From NCBI GenBank assembly GCA_905160935.1, contig CAJHZI010000274.1:843001-907000 (forward strand): a DNA stretch of 64,000 nt, in the 5' to 3' direction. The translations under genes and the position numbers were made by a program. Origin of the DNA: Enchytraeus crypticus (taxonomy: Eukaryota; Annelida; Clitellata; Enchytraeida; Enchytraeidae). Below the pieces are notes generated by a model. The model was not told the origin of the DNA. It did not search any database and saw only the letters and a program-made list of their open reading frames with translations. Shown in pieces: positions 12,231 through 24,892 of this stretch (positions are counted from its first letter, which is position 1; the number at the start of each line of letters is the position of its first letter).

Positions 12231-13639
12231 GGCCTACTGTCAAGTAATTTATTTTAGCTGAAATTGCTATCTATATCGAGAATTGAATTATAACAATCAT
12301 TAAATGTAGACAATTCGTTGCAATATATTTCACCTTAAATTGCAACTAATATTTTCTTATAAAGACCATTCATAAAATGGGATGATCACTCGTTGACGTT
12401 ATAAGTCGGGGACCGCTAATATGAGCAGAAATCACATATTGTCTTCAAATGTTAACTTATCGGCCAGATAAATTTGTCAACCGCGAGAGGTGCAGATTTA
12501 TTTTTACTATAGGCCTTCAAGTAGACCTACATAGCCTCGTGTTTTCTTCATTCCACCAACTGATTGCTATAACCAGTAAAATTCATAGACCGTATCACTT
12601 GTACTGCACGAACAATTTTTTTCAGATTTTTCAGAATACTGTCAGCTGAAGCTCTGTTACAGTGTTTATCAGCATGTGCAGGCAGGTGCAATGTTATTAA
12701 ATAATAACCACTGGCGCAGTTTTGGTACAACACTAGAGGGGCCATTTGACCTTATACGGGGCAATTCGCTAATTTTTGAATTACATATATAAAGAGACGA
12801 AAATGGCAATAGACAGGTACATCCACTGGTTTCTTAATCGTGGTATAAGTATTGCAGAGCCTTCTATAGTTAATTTATTTCGTTTCATAGATTTATTTAC
12901 AAATTAAATAAATTAACTTTTTAAATTTACGAAAAAGAGCAACCATTACCCCCCTCTCTCCCCTTTAACGCCTTAGAATGACTAAGTCCTTTGTAATATG
13001 GAAAATTTTCAATGCAGTAATGATAAGAACTATCTAAGCAAACACGATTGATTTTACTTGTATAACTGCTGATGACTAATAATTAGTTCTTAATTTAATT
13101 GTCAACATCAAATGCCATTTTTGAAATATTAAATCAGCCGTTGCAGTCTAATAGTTTGATGAGCGACTCTGATGTAAGAGGTTTGTGTTCAAATTAGAGT
13201 CAAATAATAAACAATAAAGCAGAAAAACTGATTGACCGGAAAGAGTTAATATCCAAAATAATACGCTTATACATCGGTGAACAAAACAAAGAAAATGACG
13301 GAAGATTAGTTTTAATTAATTAGGCGCCATAGGCTTACAATCGAACAATATATTAATTAATTTGTAAAACTTAAAACATTTAATCATCATCAAATGATCT
13401 CCCTTGTAATATAATCAGATATAAAGATTATGAATGCAGCAATTTATCACATGCTTCTCCAATATTTAAAAATCAATCTATGGTAAAATTGTCAGATATC
13501 AATTTTACTGTGCTATTCATATTTAAATTAAAACATAATTACCTACCTGCATTATATAACCAATTCTTAACAGTTAAGAAATCTATAGTTGATAGTTCGT
13601 AATGTTTTATATCAATAAATTAATATTTAATTAATTTTT

Positions 13640-13800
13640 TTTCACTTTTTCTGCGTATGAAAAACTTGAATGTACGTGATCCTAAGCTATGGAAGAATTT
13701 ACCGGACACTATACGTAACTCTATTTCTTTTTCGACTTTTAAGTTAACAATGTTTACTTTGATATTAGCTCAATATTGATTTAGTTCACTTGATTTATAT
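13640..13800 (+). pseudogene. Remnant of a CR1/L2-like LINE C-terminus
   Basis: Translation gives RDPKLWKNLPDTIRNSISFSTF, the typical 'xLWNxLPxxIRxxxSxxxFK' end of CR1/L2-like ORF2 proteins. It has no other LINE sequence attached and is heavily decayed. Confidence 0.6.
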
Positions 13801-14185
13801 TACCTTAAGACTAAGGTTCAAGTAGACTATCTTTTACTTTAAATTTGTATAACTATGTTTCTGATATTTACCTTATTTTATGGGATGTAATTAAATGTGT
13901 TCAGTTGCCAGAGGTTCTACAGTATTCTGTAGCATAGAAGACAATTATTAAACGTATTTATTACTCTTTGCAATTGCTACTGACTGTATTACCTCACAGA
14001 GATTAGGCTCTTTTCTTGCAACCCTCTTCATGATTATTTGTTTAGTTTCAAATTAAATATGCTGTATTTGTTGTTTATTATGACATAGAAAACAAATAAA
14101 AAGGTTGAATGGAAAAAGATCTCCATGGTAATATCATCGGATGAGACAGAAGTTAAACATTCGTTGTTATTATTATTAATAACAT

Positions 14186-15160
14186 CAATCTCTCTCTTAG
14201 TGCACTGCCTACTGGCAGGTCCATAGCACATAACGCCTCCACTCTTCTCTTCCGCCTTCCTCTTCATTTCCACATATGAGTGGGTCTTTAAATCATCTAA
14301 CATACCTAATCTCGGCCTGCCCCTGTCTCTTTTTCCTTCCATTCTACCTTCTATTACCTCTTTTAATAGACCTTCCCCCCTTAGAATGTGTCCTATCCAT
14401 CTCTTCTTCCTATTTCTTAATACATTTATCAACTGTCTATCTGTGCCAACTCTCTCCAGACTTCCTCATTTGTAACCTTTTGAGTCCAGCTAATCCTCTC
14501 CATTCTTCTCCAAATCCACATTTCCAATGCCTCCAGTTTCCTAATATCTTCCTTCCTTAAGGTCCATGTTTCACATCCATACAATAGCGTGGTCCAAACC
14601 AAAGTTTTCACTATCTTTATCTTTGTCTCTTTCTTTAGACTTTTTGTTAATAGTTCTTTTCTACTACCAAAGGTTGCTTTTGCTTGTAGAATCCTACTAC
14701 ATATTTCTGTCTCACATTTCCCATCATCGGTTATAGTATGACCCAAATATTTGAAACTCCTTACCTGTTCCAATTTCGTACCATTTATTGTGATATTTAC
14801 TTCACCTATATTATTGGACATTCTCATAACCTTGGTCTTTTTTTATATTAATCTGCATGCCATATCTTAGCGCCGTATCATTCAGCCTATCCATTATCTT
14901 ATCCAATTCAATCTCGCTCCCCGCTACCATTCCTTGGTCACCTGCAAATCGTATAGCTTGTAACAAATTCTCTCCGACTATTATTCCTTCTTCCAAGTCT
15001 TCCATGGATTCCTCCATCATTGCCTCAGCGTAAATGTTAAACAGCAGCGGCGAAATGCTACAACCTTGTCTTACTCCACATCCTATTTCACCTTCTTCTG
15101 AGTACTCTTGTTGGATTTTGATTACTGCTCTTTGTTTCATGTACAAGTTCAAAATTAGTC
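14186..15160 (-). pseudogene. 5'-truncated LINE, reverse transcriptase and C-terminus
   Basis: Minus-strand fragment of a LINE ORF2. 5'-most is an RT block with GVRQGCSISPLLFNIYAEA (RT motif 4) and the catalytic region IRFAGDQGMVAG. The catalytic box normally reads FADD/YADD, so the second key residue is changed to Gly. Next come FKYLGHTI and TLLYGCETWTLRKED, then RWIGHILRGEGLLKE and GRPRLGMLDDLK. The frame changes near 14820 and 14430, so the element is dead. The 3' end is the tail ggacctgcca..ggcagtgcacta plus (ga)n at about 14186-14225. A second copy is at 39940-40785. Confidence 0.88.
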
Positions 15161-15336
15161 TTCTATCTTTTTTATAAATAATAACAGCAATAATAATAAT
15201 AATAATATATTAATTAGTTTTATTCTTATCTAACCAGTTAAGAAGTGGATTCTTTTTAAAATTTATTATTATTATGATAATTATAATTATTACTATTAGT
15301 GGTAGTATTGTAGTTTAAATTCTGTATTGTTATTAT

Positions 15337-15357
<21 letters not shown>

Positions 15358-15367
<10 letters not shown>

Positions 15368-15418
15368 AGGTTTAACGTCCGTTTCCTCATACAAGGATGA
15401 TGTCAGGGACGTCCCCCC
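15358..15418 (-). mobile_element. SINE family C 3' tail with (ATT)n
   Basis: The minus strand reads gacgtccctgac...gaggaaacggacgttaaac followed by (ATT)n. It matches the plus-strand copy at 58120-58190 over its whole length. Confidence 0.7.
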
Positions 15419-15748
15419 CCCATCACATGTCACTACAAAGCGATTCACCCCATTATTATATTTTATTTGAATAATAATTTAACTTTATTGTAAAGAACCC
15501 GTAGTTTAATTAAATGATTCGAGCACTACGTGCTGACTAGCTGCCAAGCTAAACGATGTCATCCAGCTACTTAAACATTCTGAAGCAGACCGCATTGAAG
15601 CTTTGAAAAGTCATTGAAAAAAGCCTTGTCTAAGAAAAGTTTTCAAAAGAGGTCTCTCGCTTATCGCCGGTTGTACTACTATTATTCTCCGTTGTGTCGA
15701 TGTGATGTTTAGTCTTCAATCAATGATGCAGTCTGATACGGTGACCGA

Positions 15749-15752
<4 letters not shown>

Positions 15753-15812
<60 letters not shown>
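15753..15812. repeat. (AT)n microsatellite
   Basis: Perfect alternating AT run of about 60 bases. Tyr-Ile open frames on both strands are artefacts. Confidence 0.95.
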
Positions 15813-15814
<2 letters not shown>

Positions 15815-16721
15815 CATATATAGGCGACATATGATACTAAAAATTCCAGATAAAGGCTACAGATTTTTAAAGGCGACATATTCGTGTGCACTTTAATTTT
15901 GACCTTAAAATTCCCATAAACTAAAACAAAAATTGAAAATCCGAGATAGCCATTTGCTAAAGGTTACACAATTTTGTAGCTCAGGCTTTCCTGGAATTTG
16001 CAACTTTTCAAATGACCTGAAAAATAAATAATAAAATTACTGTGTACATATCAGGCATCTGGGAAAACATAACATGAGCGACAAAAGGTTATATTCAATC
16101 CCTGATCAAAATAAAGACTATATCTGCTCAATATTAAACCAGTAGATGTGCAATATTATGGACTAACTACTGCCAGATTTTCCTTGTGTTCATATTTGAA
16201 ACCGCGGAGAAATTCAAGTTCAAATTAATATATACAATGTACACGTAGATCAGATTCATCTATTCAAGCCAGCTTTGTCCAACGCACACTCGAGATGGCG
16301 TAGCTACCAACAAGCCTGTTTCATTCTATCCAATCATAGTTCATCTTACATTGACTTGTGAACGTTACTGAGCCGTTCCTCAGTTTCAATCCTAACATAT
16401 TCAACATAGTTGATATTTCATGAATTACACAAATATTGACCAGATAGCAAAGCGAATTTTAACTACAATATAGTCTGCATGCACTGCTTTCATACAATAT
16501 TAAGTTATTAATTGCATACTTTAGTTTAGTACTTATCACTATTAGAGATGATAGGCCTATAGATAACAGTGGGGCCTATTGTTTGTGATAGTTTCTATTG
16601 AGGGGTCCTTTATGGGAGGGGGAGAGAGGTTTAAGCTGCGCGATTTTGAAACTCTGCTAACGATCACTGTCGTCTCCAGGACTGTGGGGGTAAGAGGAGG
16701 AGGATAAATATGAATGAGGGT

Positions 16722-16981
16722 GAATGTCTCGATAGCGCAATGGTTAGAGGTGCAGATAACGTCATGAAGTTTTAAAATGACAGACCCTAGGGTGAATTGA
16801 ATCCTCGTGGGTTCGAATCCCAGCTGCGCTGATCTGAGAGCAAAATCTCGGGCATTCACTGGACTGGCTACACGGAAAATGGACAAAATTGCCTAACGGA
16901 TTTAACATGTGGTATTAAAAGTGATAGATATCAACATAGTTGATCATTTCACTATAATGTGTGTTATTATTATTATTATTA
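16722..16981 (+). mobile_element. SINE family A, full-length tRNA-derived
   Basis: About 255 bp. A tRNA-like head has box A (gatagcgcaatggtta) and box B (gggttcgaatccc); the head carries an insertion between the boxes compared with a true tRNA. The body contains gatctgagag and ggctacacggaaaa and an internal imperfect palindrome atcaacatagttgat. The tail is (ATT)n. Almost the same length and layout as 55578-55832. Confidence 0.85.
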
Positions 16982-17640
16982 AAAGCTTTTTTAGATCATA
17001 ATTTTATTGGCTATAGCTTCCTGGACTAATTTACCTATCGCTCTCTCTTTTACTATTTTAGCGATCCCCCTCTTCTCTATGTGAACAGCGACTAAAATAT
17101 TTTGCCAAGTAATTGAAATCTTTTAAGATATTGAAAGCCTATTGGGTGAATTTTACCAGAGCATTTTTTGCGATCATCTTTTTACATGTAGAAAAACACA
17201 AAGGTTTATAATAAGATATTTTCTAACTTCATTTATTCACTGCCTCTAATGCTAGCTAAACTACCGGGTATAACTTGTGTTTTTTGAAACTTTTTGAAAG
17301 TTTGCACCGCTCCTTGAAGTGTTAAATCACAGCACCAAGAATTGTGTCCTTCCATTAAAGGAAAGATACTACTTGCTTTAAATGTTTAAGCAGTAATTAC
17401 TACTATCTATATACGCATGCAATTGAGCGAAAACGTACAGTTAACATTTTATCACGAAGAAGCTGACACAGTTGAGTATTTGGAAGAAGTAGCTAGTCGC
17501 TATCAATGAAGAGAACAAAGACTCAAAAATACGTGGAAGTCACGCCTCTAAGTTATTGCCTTCTACAGAAATAATATGAAATTTATAGCTGCTGCACTTC
17601 TGCAGCTATAGCTGCAGAATAAACATTCCTGCTGATAAAG

Positions 17641-17772
17641 TTAAAAAAGCTAAGGTAAACGTCAGTTTCCTCACTCGAAAGCGATGTCAGTGACGGGTGA
17701 GCCCAGGATTTGAACCCGAATCAACTGATCCGCGGTCGAGTATCTTACCGACTTCGCCACTTGCTCTAGCCA
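17641..17772 (-). mobile_element. SINE family B, tRNA-derived
   Basis: On the minus strand: box A (tggcgaagtcggtaag), box B (gggttcaaatcc), a core reading gaggaaactgacgttt, and a 3' end of repeated agctttt-like units. It is one of eight copies in the window. Confidence 0.85.
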
Positions 17773-18299
17773 GTGATAAATGATTAGATTTTAAAAGCCA
17801 AACAGGCCTAATTCTAATTAAAGCAGGTGCCTAATTGATTACTGTCAATATTTTTGTTGTTCGTATGAATACACACATGACATACCTCAAGTGCTACATA
17901 GTTTACTTTCTTAGTTGCTGTTTTTGCATTTTCTTTCTCCTCTTTTACTTTCTCCTCTTCTTGGTTATCAGTAATCGTTGCCATTTGTTGGCGCATCAAT
18001 TGCAGCCGGCGCGTCTAATAGATAACAAGACGGTCATTAAGAAAACGACCTGATAGTCCTAACTTGACCCTCAGCAGCAGGGGGCTCGATTTAGCTGTGA
18101 TAGGGGACGTTCTGATCATAATGCCTTGATTCAAACACATGTACTTCCAAACACCTTTAAAGGTTGATTTGTGACGAGTGCATACAAATCTCTTTGACAT
18201 TTACAACTATTTATAGCTCTTTGAAATATATAGCCAGATTTGAAATATATAGCCTTTTATTCATAGTCAGATTCAGTATTGCATTGAAATTTATGAAAA

Positions 18300-18720
18300 T
18301 ACCCACTCCACTCACTTGAGCAATTTGATAACCATGAATAATTCTATACTAAGAATTCTATGTAAGAAAAAATTAACAACTAATACTTATGAATTATATG
18401 AAATAGTAAATTCACTTCCTCTACGCCAACTGTGTAATTTTAAGCTAGTGAACTTTCTCACCTATGTATTCATAGCCCTGAAAAAATGCCAAAAATGTTC
18501 ACAGACAAGATTAGTTTCGCCAATTCTCTTTCCCATTATAATATGAGGAAACCGTTGAGTTTATACAAACCTTATACAAATACTAACTATGGAAAAAGAA
18601 CTACCAGTTACATATGTTCCCATTTGTGGAATATGCTCCCTCAAAACATACAGGCAATCAGTTCCACCAATATTTATTTAAGGAAAATTAAGGAACACGT
18701 TGTGAATATGACATAGCTAA
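18300..18720 (+). pseudogene. CR1-like LINE, C-terminal RT fragment
   Basis: Two overlapping frames carry a typical post-RT LINE C-terminus. The first has SILRILCKKKLTTNTYELYE and LPLRQLCNFKLVNFL; the second has YGKRTTSYICSHLWNMLPQNI. The family form is '..ILRIL..KxxxTxxxxLYxxxNxLPxxQL.. / GKRSxxYxGxxLWNxLP'. A one-base frame change near 18475 separates the halves. There is no RT catalytic region, so the piece is 5'-truncated. Confidence 0.72.
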
Positions 18721-20569
18721 TTTCCTTTCTTTCGCTTTATCCCACAAGTTTATGTTTTTATGTTATTTTTCTGTTGACTTGCACTAGTTTTAAAATTTAA
18801 TTTGCAAGTTTTCATTTGTACTTTTGAGGTAACCAACTAGATGGCGCTAGTCGCTGTTTTGGTAGCTTCTGTTTCTGATCAAATACATAGAACTACTACT
18901 ACTGATAGAATAGACAAATAATTAATTATGTGCTGGTTATGTTTTTGACTGAAATATTTATTCTGATATGAATTCATGCTCTATATTACTTTGGACTTTT
19001 ATAACTAGTGTGCAATATTGTAGTGGCGTGTGATTCTGAAATAAACTCTCTCTATAGCAATAGAGAGAGTATAAGTAGAGTAGAGTACCTGTAGAGTTTT
19101 AAAGTTATGCATTACTTTGTTGTATTACGATGGTTCATACGAATATGTAATACAAGAACAGTCGTCGCACAAATGGTGTATCACGAACGTAAAAAATTTA
19201 ATTACGATTAACGAATTATAATTATTAGGCCGTAGTACAGTATATAGATAAATTAATAAATTCATAAAACTAAATATTAACTAATACCAGAATATTAATA
19301 AATTCTAATTAGAACGTATACTACAGTTAAAGCTCAATCGTACACGTACATAGTGTCGCTTGAGAGAGTTTTTGGCAGTTTAAATAATATAAATAAGAGA
19401 AATTTTATAAAAAATTGCAATATTTTATTCAGAAAACTTCAATTATTAAAAAGGTTCTTGATTGGTATTGCATAGTTTCATTTGGGCTTGCAAATAACTT
19501 TACTTAATTTAGTTCAATTAATACCAAATACAAAGAATCTTGTCAAACGACAATCACTTTATTAGCTTTTTATAGTCAGTTCACAAACATCTACATGCAT
19601 ATAAGATCAGATTGCACGACGTACGATTTATGCGCTACACATAAAATGCAGATAGAAAATCAATGCAAATTTAACATCAGTTTGATTAATTAATTATACG
19701 ACAACGGCTGCAAGCAAAGATAAACGATATCAAATGTTACACACCACACATTTCTTATAAGTCTCATACAACTCGTCCATACACAACGCAATAACAGTAG
19801 CCGAGCTCTCAGATAAACAAGGTATATATTCATTTGACGTCTTTGATATAGCCTTCTGATGAGGAATAGAATGCTAAATATTTACTTTATTGTACTGCAT
19901 AGTATAGCAACGCACTATCTGAGTAACAGCGGGAAGAAATGATGTTAATAAATAACACGATATAACTAGATACCAGTAGATAGCTAACAAATAAATAACA
20001 CTGGATGTGAGTATAATAATGTCAGATTTAATATATGATCAGAATTGCACGAAGTACTGTTTGTGCGCTACACTTAAAATACAATCGTATTATAATTCAT
20101 TTTCCGTTCTTATTGAGTAACTTGGTTCTTTTACAAAAAGATTTTGATGGCAGGAAGTGAATACTGAATAGTCCATTTAATCAATGTTTATTAATTGCGG
20201 TAAAATAAATGGAATATCTTTTATAATAATATAAACTAAATAATAATACTTCTAGGCCTAATTACCAAACGGAAAAAGGAATATAATACCTTACGTGAAT
20301 TCTTTTATATATTTTCACTGCATATAGAGGTATTACACAACTTTCGACATCAATTGAAAGAAAACAAGAGTATATGAGTCGCAACCACCAACAGGAAAAC
20401 TATCCATTAAAAAACCGACATACACAAAACATACAATTTAACGTATTAGTTTTAGGACTTTATTAAATACGAGGTTAACAATGACATTTTCAGAATGTTG
20501 GGTGATACAGAATACAATAGAATAGATAATTGAGTAATATTGTCCTCATCTGCATTTATAAAATAAAAA
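18721..20569. other. AT-rich DNA, nothing recognised
   Basis: No open frame, repeat family or RNA gene could be supported here. Confidence 0.5.
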
Positions 20570-20728
20570 TCTGTAAAGATAAGTTTAACGCATGTTTCTG
20601 CATCGCAAAGGATGTTGCTGTCAGAGACTGTCCTGTTGGGATTCGAACAGATAGCTACCGTTTCACAGTTAAACGTGCTACTCGTTCGGCCAGTCAACCA
20701 GTACTTCTACTTACCTTCCTAAAGATGA
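20570..20728 (-). mobile_element. tRNA-like SINE (family F)
   Basis: On the minus strand a tRNA-like head has box A tggccgaacgagtagcacg and box B tgttcgaatccc about 45 bases apart, followed by a short body ending gcgttaaactt. No strong tRNA 3' end follows, so it is called a SINE rather than a tRNA gene. Confidence 0.6.
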
Positions 20729-20772
20729 CAGAAACTTATCTCTCAGTACTACGGGTACTACATACACTGTTA

Positions 20773-21377
20773 GTAAAAAAAACATGTGCGCAGTATTTCG
20801 TCCACAACTTTGGCACTTGTGAACCGATTTTGAAAATAATTTCAGAATTATAAAGAAGAAGAAAAGTATTAATCTTAAATCTAGTTTTTGTGACACTTCC
20901 GGTTTAATATAAAGAATAACAGACAATCTTACAAACATAGTCTGTTTTTGTTTGAATTTTAAAATGGTGTCTACTAATGAAGATAAAGAGCTCATAAAAA
21001 ACTTGTACCTCTTAAAGGGTTATGGCGCACATCGGTTGATTGCCGAATTTCCAACAAAAAACTGGACACTGGGAGGGCTAGATTGCTTATTAAAGAAATT
21101 AGACCGGACTGGGAGCATCGATAGAAAGAAGGGAAGTGGACGACCGAGGAGCATAAGAACAGAAGAGAATGTCAGAGCAGTGGAGGAGTTGATTCTGAGT
21201 CAGGAGAACAAGCCACAGACGCATAGCACTGCTTCAACGCAAAAGTAATAATTAACAGAGTCACTTAACGTTATTTTATAGCAAATGTTATCACGATTAT
21301 ACCTATGCAAGAAGTTAAAAATCGGTTCACTAATACCAAAGTTATGGGCGAGAGACTGCGCACAATTTTTTTTGACT
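20773..21377 (+). mobile_element. Internally deleted Tc1/mariner (IS630-group) element with about 60-bp TIRs
   Basis: The termini at about 20773-20833 and 21316-21377 are imperfect inverted repeats. Both read inward as agt-A-run-tgtgcgcagt...aactttgg...gtgaaccgattt. The left end follows a TA, the target used by this superfamily. The right flank does not give an obvious second TA at the same offset. Between the TIRs lies only the N-terminal DNA-binding part of a transposase (20964-21248), so the catalytic DDE/D domain has been lost. About 605 bp in all; it can only move if a transposase is supplied in trans. Confidence 0.82.
20964..21248 (+). pseudogene. Tc1/mariner-type transposase, N-terminal helix-turn-helix only
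   Basis: A 94-codon open frame starting MVSTNEDKELIKNLYLLKGY. It carries RLIAEFPTKNWTLGGLDCLL and the 'TGSIDRKKGSGRPRS' GRPR-type linker, the typical bipartite helix-turn-helix of this transposase group. The next expected block (an 'R.IA..L.IS..SVhRI' helix) is replaced by a short unrelated tail and stop. The DDE catalytic residues are missing. The DNA-binding half is open and could in principle bind the TIRs. Confidence 0.8.
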
Positions 21378-22919
21378 CACAGTATACATTTCATTCATCA
21401 TTCTGTTACGACGATATTTCACAATTTAAAAGTCATTAAGATCAATTTAAATACAATGCTTAAGAACTTCAGAACGCAATGTGTAGCAGCAGAAGATATC
21501 ACCTAAGTAATTGCAGTTACTTAGAATTCAACAGAGTAAATGGGAAACACCAGTATTAATTCATTCTCAATATCTAAAGATGCTTCAACAGTGAAAGTAC
21601 ACAATACTCATTAAATTATCAATGCGTTTATTAAGGACTATTAGCTTTCACCTGTCAATATAAATGTAAGAAATATTTCCACGCGGTTTTTATTTTTAAA
21701 TGTAGTAGTGATCAGGAAGTTGGAGGTAAATAGCTATATATTTTTATTATAATTCAACCAGTATATATGCGCAAACATTAGCAACCAGATAACAATCCTA
21801 AGATAAGCGACGATTTTTAGTTTATTTGTCTACTTGTAGACTCTATAATGGTTAATCCGTAGTTTCTGTTATTCTGTTTGTTATTATTTTTCATTTCTTG
21901 TTCTGTTCCTACTGCCATATATTTTGGTGAATAAAGATAATACATTATAATAAAAATGAATTCATGAAGTCACTGACATCTATAAATATACTAACTTCGT
22001 ATCAAGAAACATGCATGAATTATGCTTGTAAAATATAAAAGCAATACAGAAACAAGCGAATGATAAATAGGATGTGTCGAACGCATCATGTGCAAACGAA
22101 AAAAGCCAACGAAAGAAATATTGCGAAGTCATACAATATAACAGAAAAAGATAAAAAGTAGAATCAAATTATCTCGCACTTGAATAGAGTCAATATGCTT
22201 TCACTGTCACTGATTAACGGGCGACGCCGGAGTTTTGTACATCAGCACGTAAACTAACTGCAAAGAGAATTATGAAACATAAGAACGAATCTCAGACATT
22301 TACTCGCAGCATGCAAACAGGCTTATGTTCTTGAATAGCACATACTCAAGGGCAAAAGCTGAATAACATGCAAAATCTATCAAATCATATTTAATCAGTT
22401 CTAAATAGAATATAACTACATTATCTGCTACAAATTACAGACAGGATTTAAATCATATATTACAAACTATTCTACATATAAATGTGAATGATACAAGAGT
22501 ATACAGTAGCACAGTTAATGTAAATCAGCTGTATTAAATAGTGCGTTTTAAAGAGACTACAATTGTATTATCCGCTACAAAGTACAGACAAGATATAAAT
22601 CAGACATTGCAAACTATTCTAGATATTTAAGTGTAAAGAATACAAGAGTATACTGTAGCATAGTACATGAAAATCAGCCTTATTAATGGTGTACAGGTAA
22701 AGTCGACATTAAGTGCTGAAGTTATTACACTGAAATAAACATGCACATAATATAAAAATCCATCACTCCAGACCATGCACACTACACCAATACAGGCTGC
22801 ATTAAGACATACAAGCATACAAAGTTAGGACAATTACAAATGCGCCTTTCACACACCATATTACGAAATATATAATAGACGATATATACATAGAATAAAT
22901 GTAGTACATATTATAAAAT
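21378..22919. other. AT-rich DNA, no gene; one degenerate local duplication
   Basis: Two related stretches around 22420-22510 and 22545-22680 share tattatc(t/c)gctacaaa.tacagaca and acaagagtata, a diverged duplication of about 125 bp. Nothing else is recognised. Confidence 0.45.
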
Positions 22920-22932
22920 TTTATAGTATGTA

Positions 22933-22977
<45 letters not shown>

Positions 22978-23010
22978 TTATATGATATATATATATATAT
23001 ATATACTGTA
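22933..23010. repeat. (AT)n microsatellite
   Basis: Two alternating TA runs separated by a short spacer; strongly self-complementary. Confidence 0.9.
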
Positions 23011-23399
23011 TATATTATATTCAATATTATAATAAGTATATTTATATTACACGAGATAGACATCTACTATAAATATACGACATATATGTATATGCTCATA
23101 CAAGTATATACCTGTACTGTAAACAGATATTATGTGCAACAATAGAACAACAGATAAAATAGAGCGTAGGCACATTAGAGATGGATGTGAAGTAAACGTA
23201 GTGCTGCTCCAAATCATCTAAACAATCACTGACAATTATACACTCTAACGTTCTCTGTGCCACATAAAAACACTAACTCAGTCCAATCATTATACCTCCT
23301 CTTTCTTATGCTACACAAGCGGTAATAGTGCTTCTCTTCTCCAACCCGTTCGTGAGATAGATGTTTCCCAAGTTCCTTCAGCTAGACTTTACAAAAGAA

Positions 23400-23513
23400 C
23401 TAGAACCAAGAACTCAACCCCTGATCACTACATCCCTCCTCAGTGTGTTCCCACAACAACTGCTGAGCTCTCAACGCCAGACTTCTGCTTTCCTCGTCCA
23501 TTCCCTCCAGAGT
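23400..23513 (-). CDS. Possible terminal coding exon of an unknown minus-strand gene
   Basis: A 38-codon frame follows a good acceptor (pyrimidine-rich tract, gtgacag) and ends at TAG. The local base composition is clearly more GC-rich than its neighbourhood. Translation starts TLEGMDEESRSLALRAQQLL and ends in SSWF. It is in phase 0 after the acceptor, which would fit the phase-0 donor at the end of HIP1 exon 27 (31024). It could therefore be an alternative HIP1 last exon 7.5 kb downstream, or the end of another gene. No family resemblance was recognised. Confidence 0.3.
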   Translation of the reverse strand, partial: TLEGMDEESRSLALRAQQLLWEHTEEGCSDQGLSSWF

Positions 23514-24420
23514 CTGTCACAACAATAGAACCCATGTCTTATACTGCATGTTTGAATTATTCTTTATCTACGATTTAAAAAAAAAGTATATGAAAATAAT
23601 ATTAAAACAATATTAAAATAGATAAAATATTCCTTCTTGGCTCTAAAGCTACAAGAATTATTTTTCTTTCCTTACGAGATCTATTGATAAGAAATGATTA
23701 CATAGTTGTTTGAAAGACTTTACGTAGATCAATTATACAACGATAACTTTTACAGACCTTTAAAAATCTAAATGTTTCCTTAACTTAAGTAACTCACAAA
23801 CTTAAAAAATACTTAAAGTTCGCTTAGAGGAATACAAAAATTCTAGATTTAATTATCGAAGCAAAAGTTCTTTATGTTAAATTAAATATTCATATCCCAT
23901 GAAAATACACTGTACTAAATCTAAGGATAATTATAATAGATCTTTGAAGATACACTGCTTCAATTCGTACAGGAATTTGGAAACTATTATGGACAGAAAT
24001 CAATTAGTTATGTCTTTGAAAAAGTTTTTAAATTAAATAATTTTCTATAACAAAAAATTTACTGTACTCAAACCGGCTAACTAAATATTAAAAAATGAAT
24101 TATTTAAATTTACTATATTTATTTAAATATGATGTATTTAAATTTGTTAGGGCTACTTCAACAATATGACTGGTTAACTAAGAGTCTTAGTCAGTCAACA
24201 AGGATAATTGTAATAATAACAAGGATGCAAAAGATTCTCTTCTAATTAATTACATTATATTTGATTTTAGCTTAAATTTTTAATACGTAATTATTCCAAC
24301 TAAATATTCATGGATTCTATTTTTTTAAATATTAGAAAATTGTTTAATTCTGCAGATACTAACTCTCATTATGTTTTATTTTACTGTCGATGAAAGCAAC
24401 TAAACTTAGAGAAAGAGCTG

Positions 24421-24795
24421 AACAATACAATACACAGTACTGAACAGTACTACAATACACAGTATTGAACAGTACTACAATATACAGTACTGAACAGTAC
24501 TACAATACACAGTACTGAACAGTACTACAATACACAGTATTGAACAGTACCACAATACACAGTACTGAACAGTACTACAATACCTGAACAGTACTACAAT
24601 ACACAGTACTGAACAGTACTACAATATACAGTACTGAACAGTACTACAATACACAGTACTGCAGTACACAGTACTGAACAGTACTGCAATACACAGTACT
24701 GAACAGTAATATAATACACAGTATTGAACAGTAATACAATACACAGTATCGAACAGTACTACAATACACAGTACCTAACAGTACATAGTATAGAA
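24421..24795. repeat. 25-bp minisatellite, about 15 copies
   Basis: The unit is acagtactgaacagtactac plus aatac. It holds two near-palindromic cagtact motifs, so single strands could fold. Cys/Tyr-rich open frames here are artefacts. Confidence 0.93.
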
Positions 24796-24837
24796 CAGAC
24801 CTAAAAAGCGCAGCAGTAATATTATTCTTTTGATACA

Positions 24838-24892
24838 TCATCATCATCTTCCCTTAAATCCCAGTTTAACCAGGGTCGGGAGATTATAGAGC
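24838..24892 (-). mobile_element. Family D repeat, 3' tail only
   Basis: On the minus strand, cgaccctggttaaactggga then (gat)n. It matches tails at 36200-36255, 42476-42546, 42830-42870 and 60450-60515. Confidence 0.65.

Noticed and set aside
15753-15812. Promoter or replication-type AT element
   Set aside because: A plain (AT)n microsatellite with no other signal nearby.
24644-24847. Cys/Tyr-rich open frame
   Set aside because: Translation of the 25-bp minisatellite.
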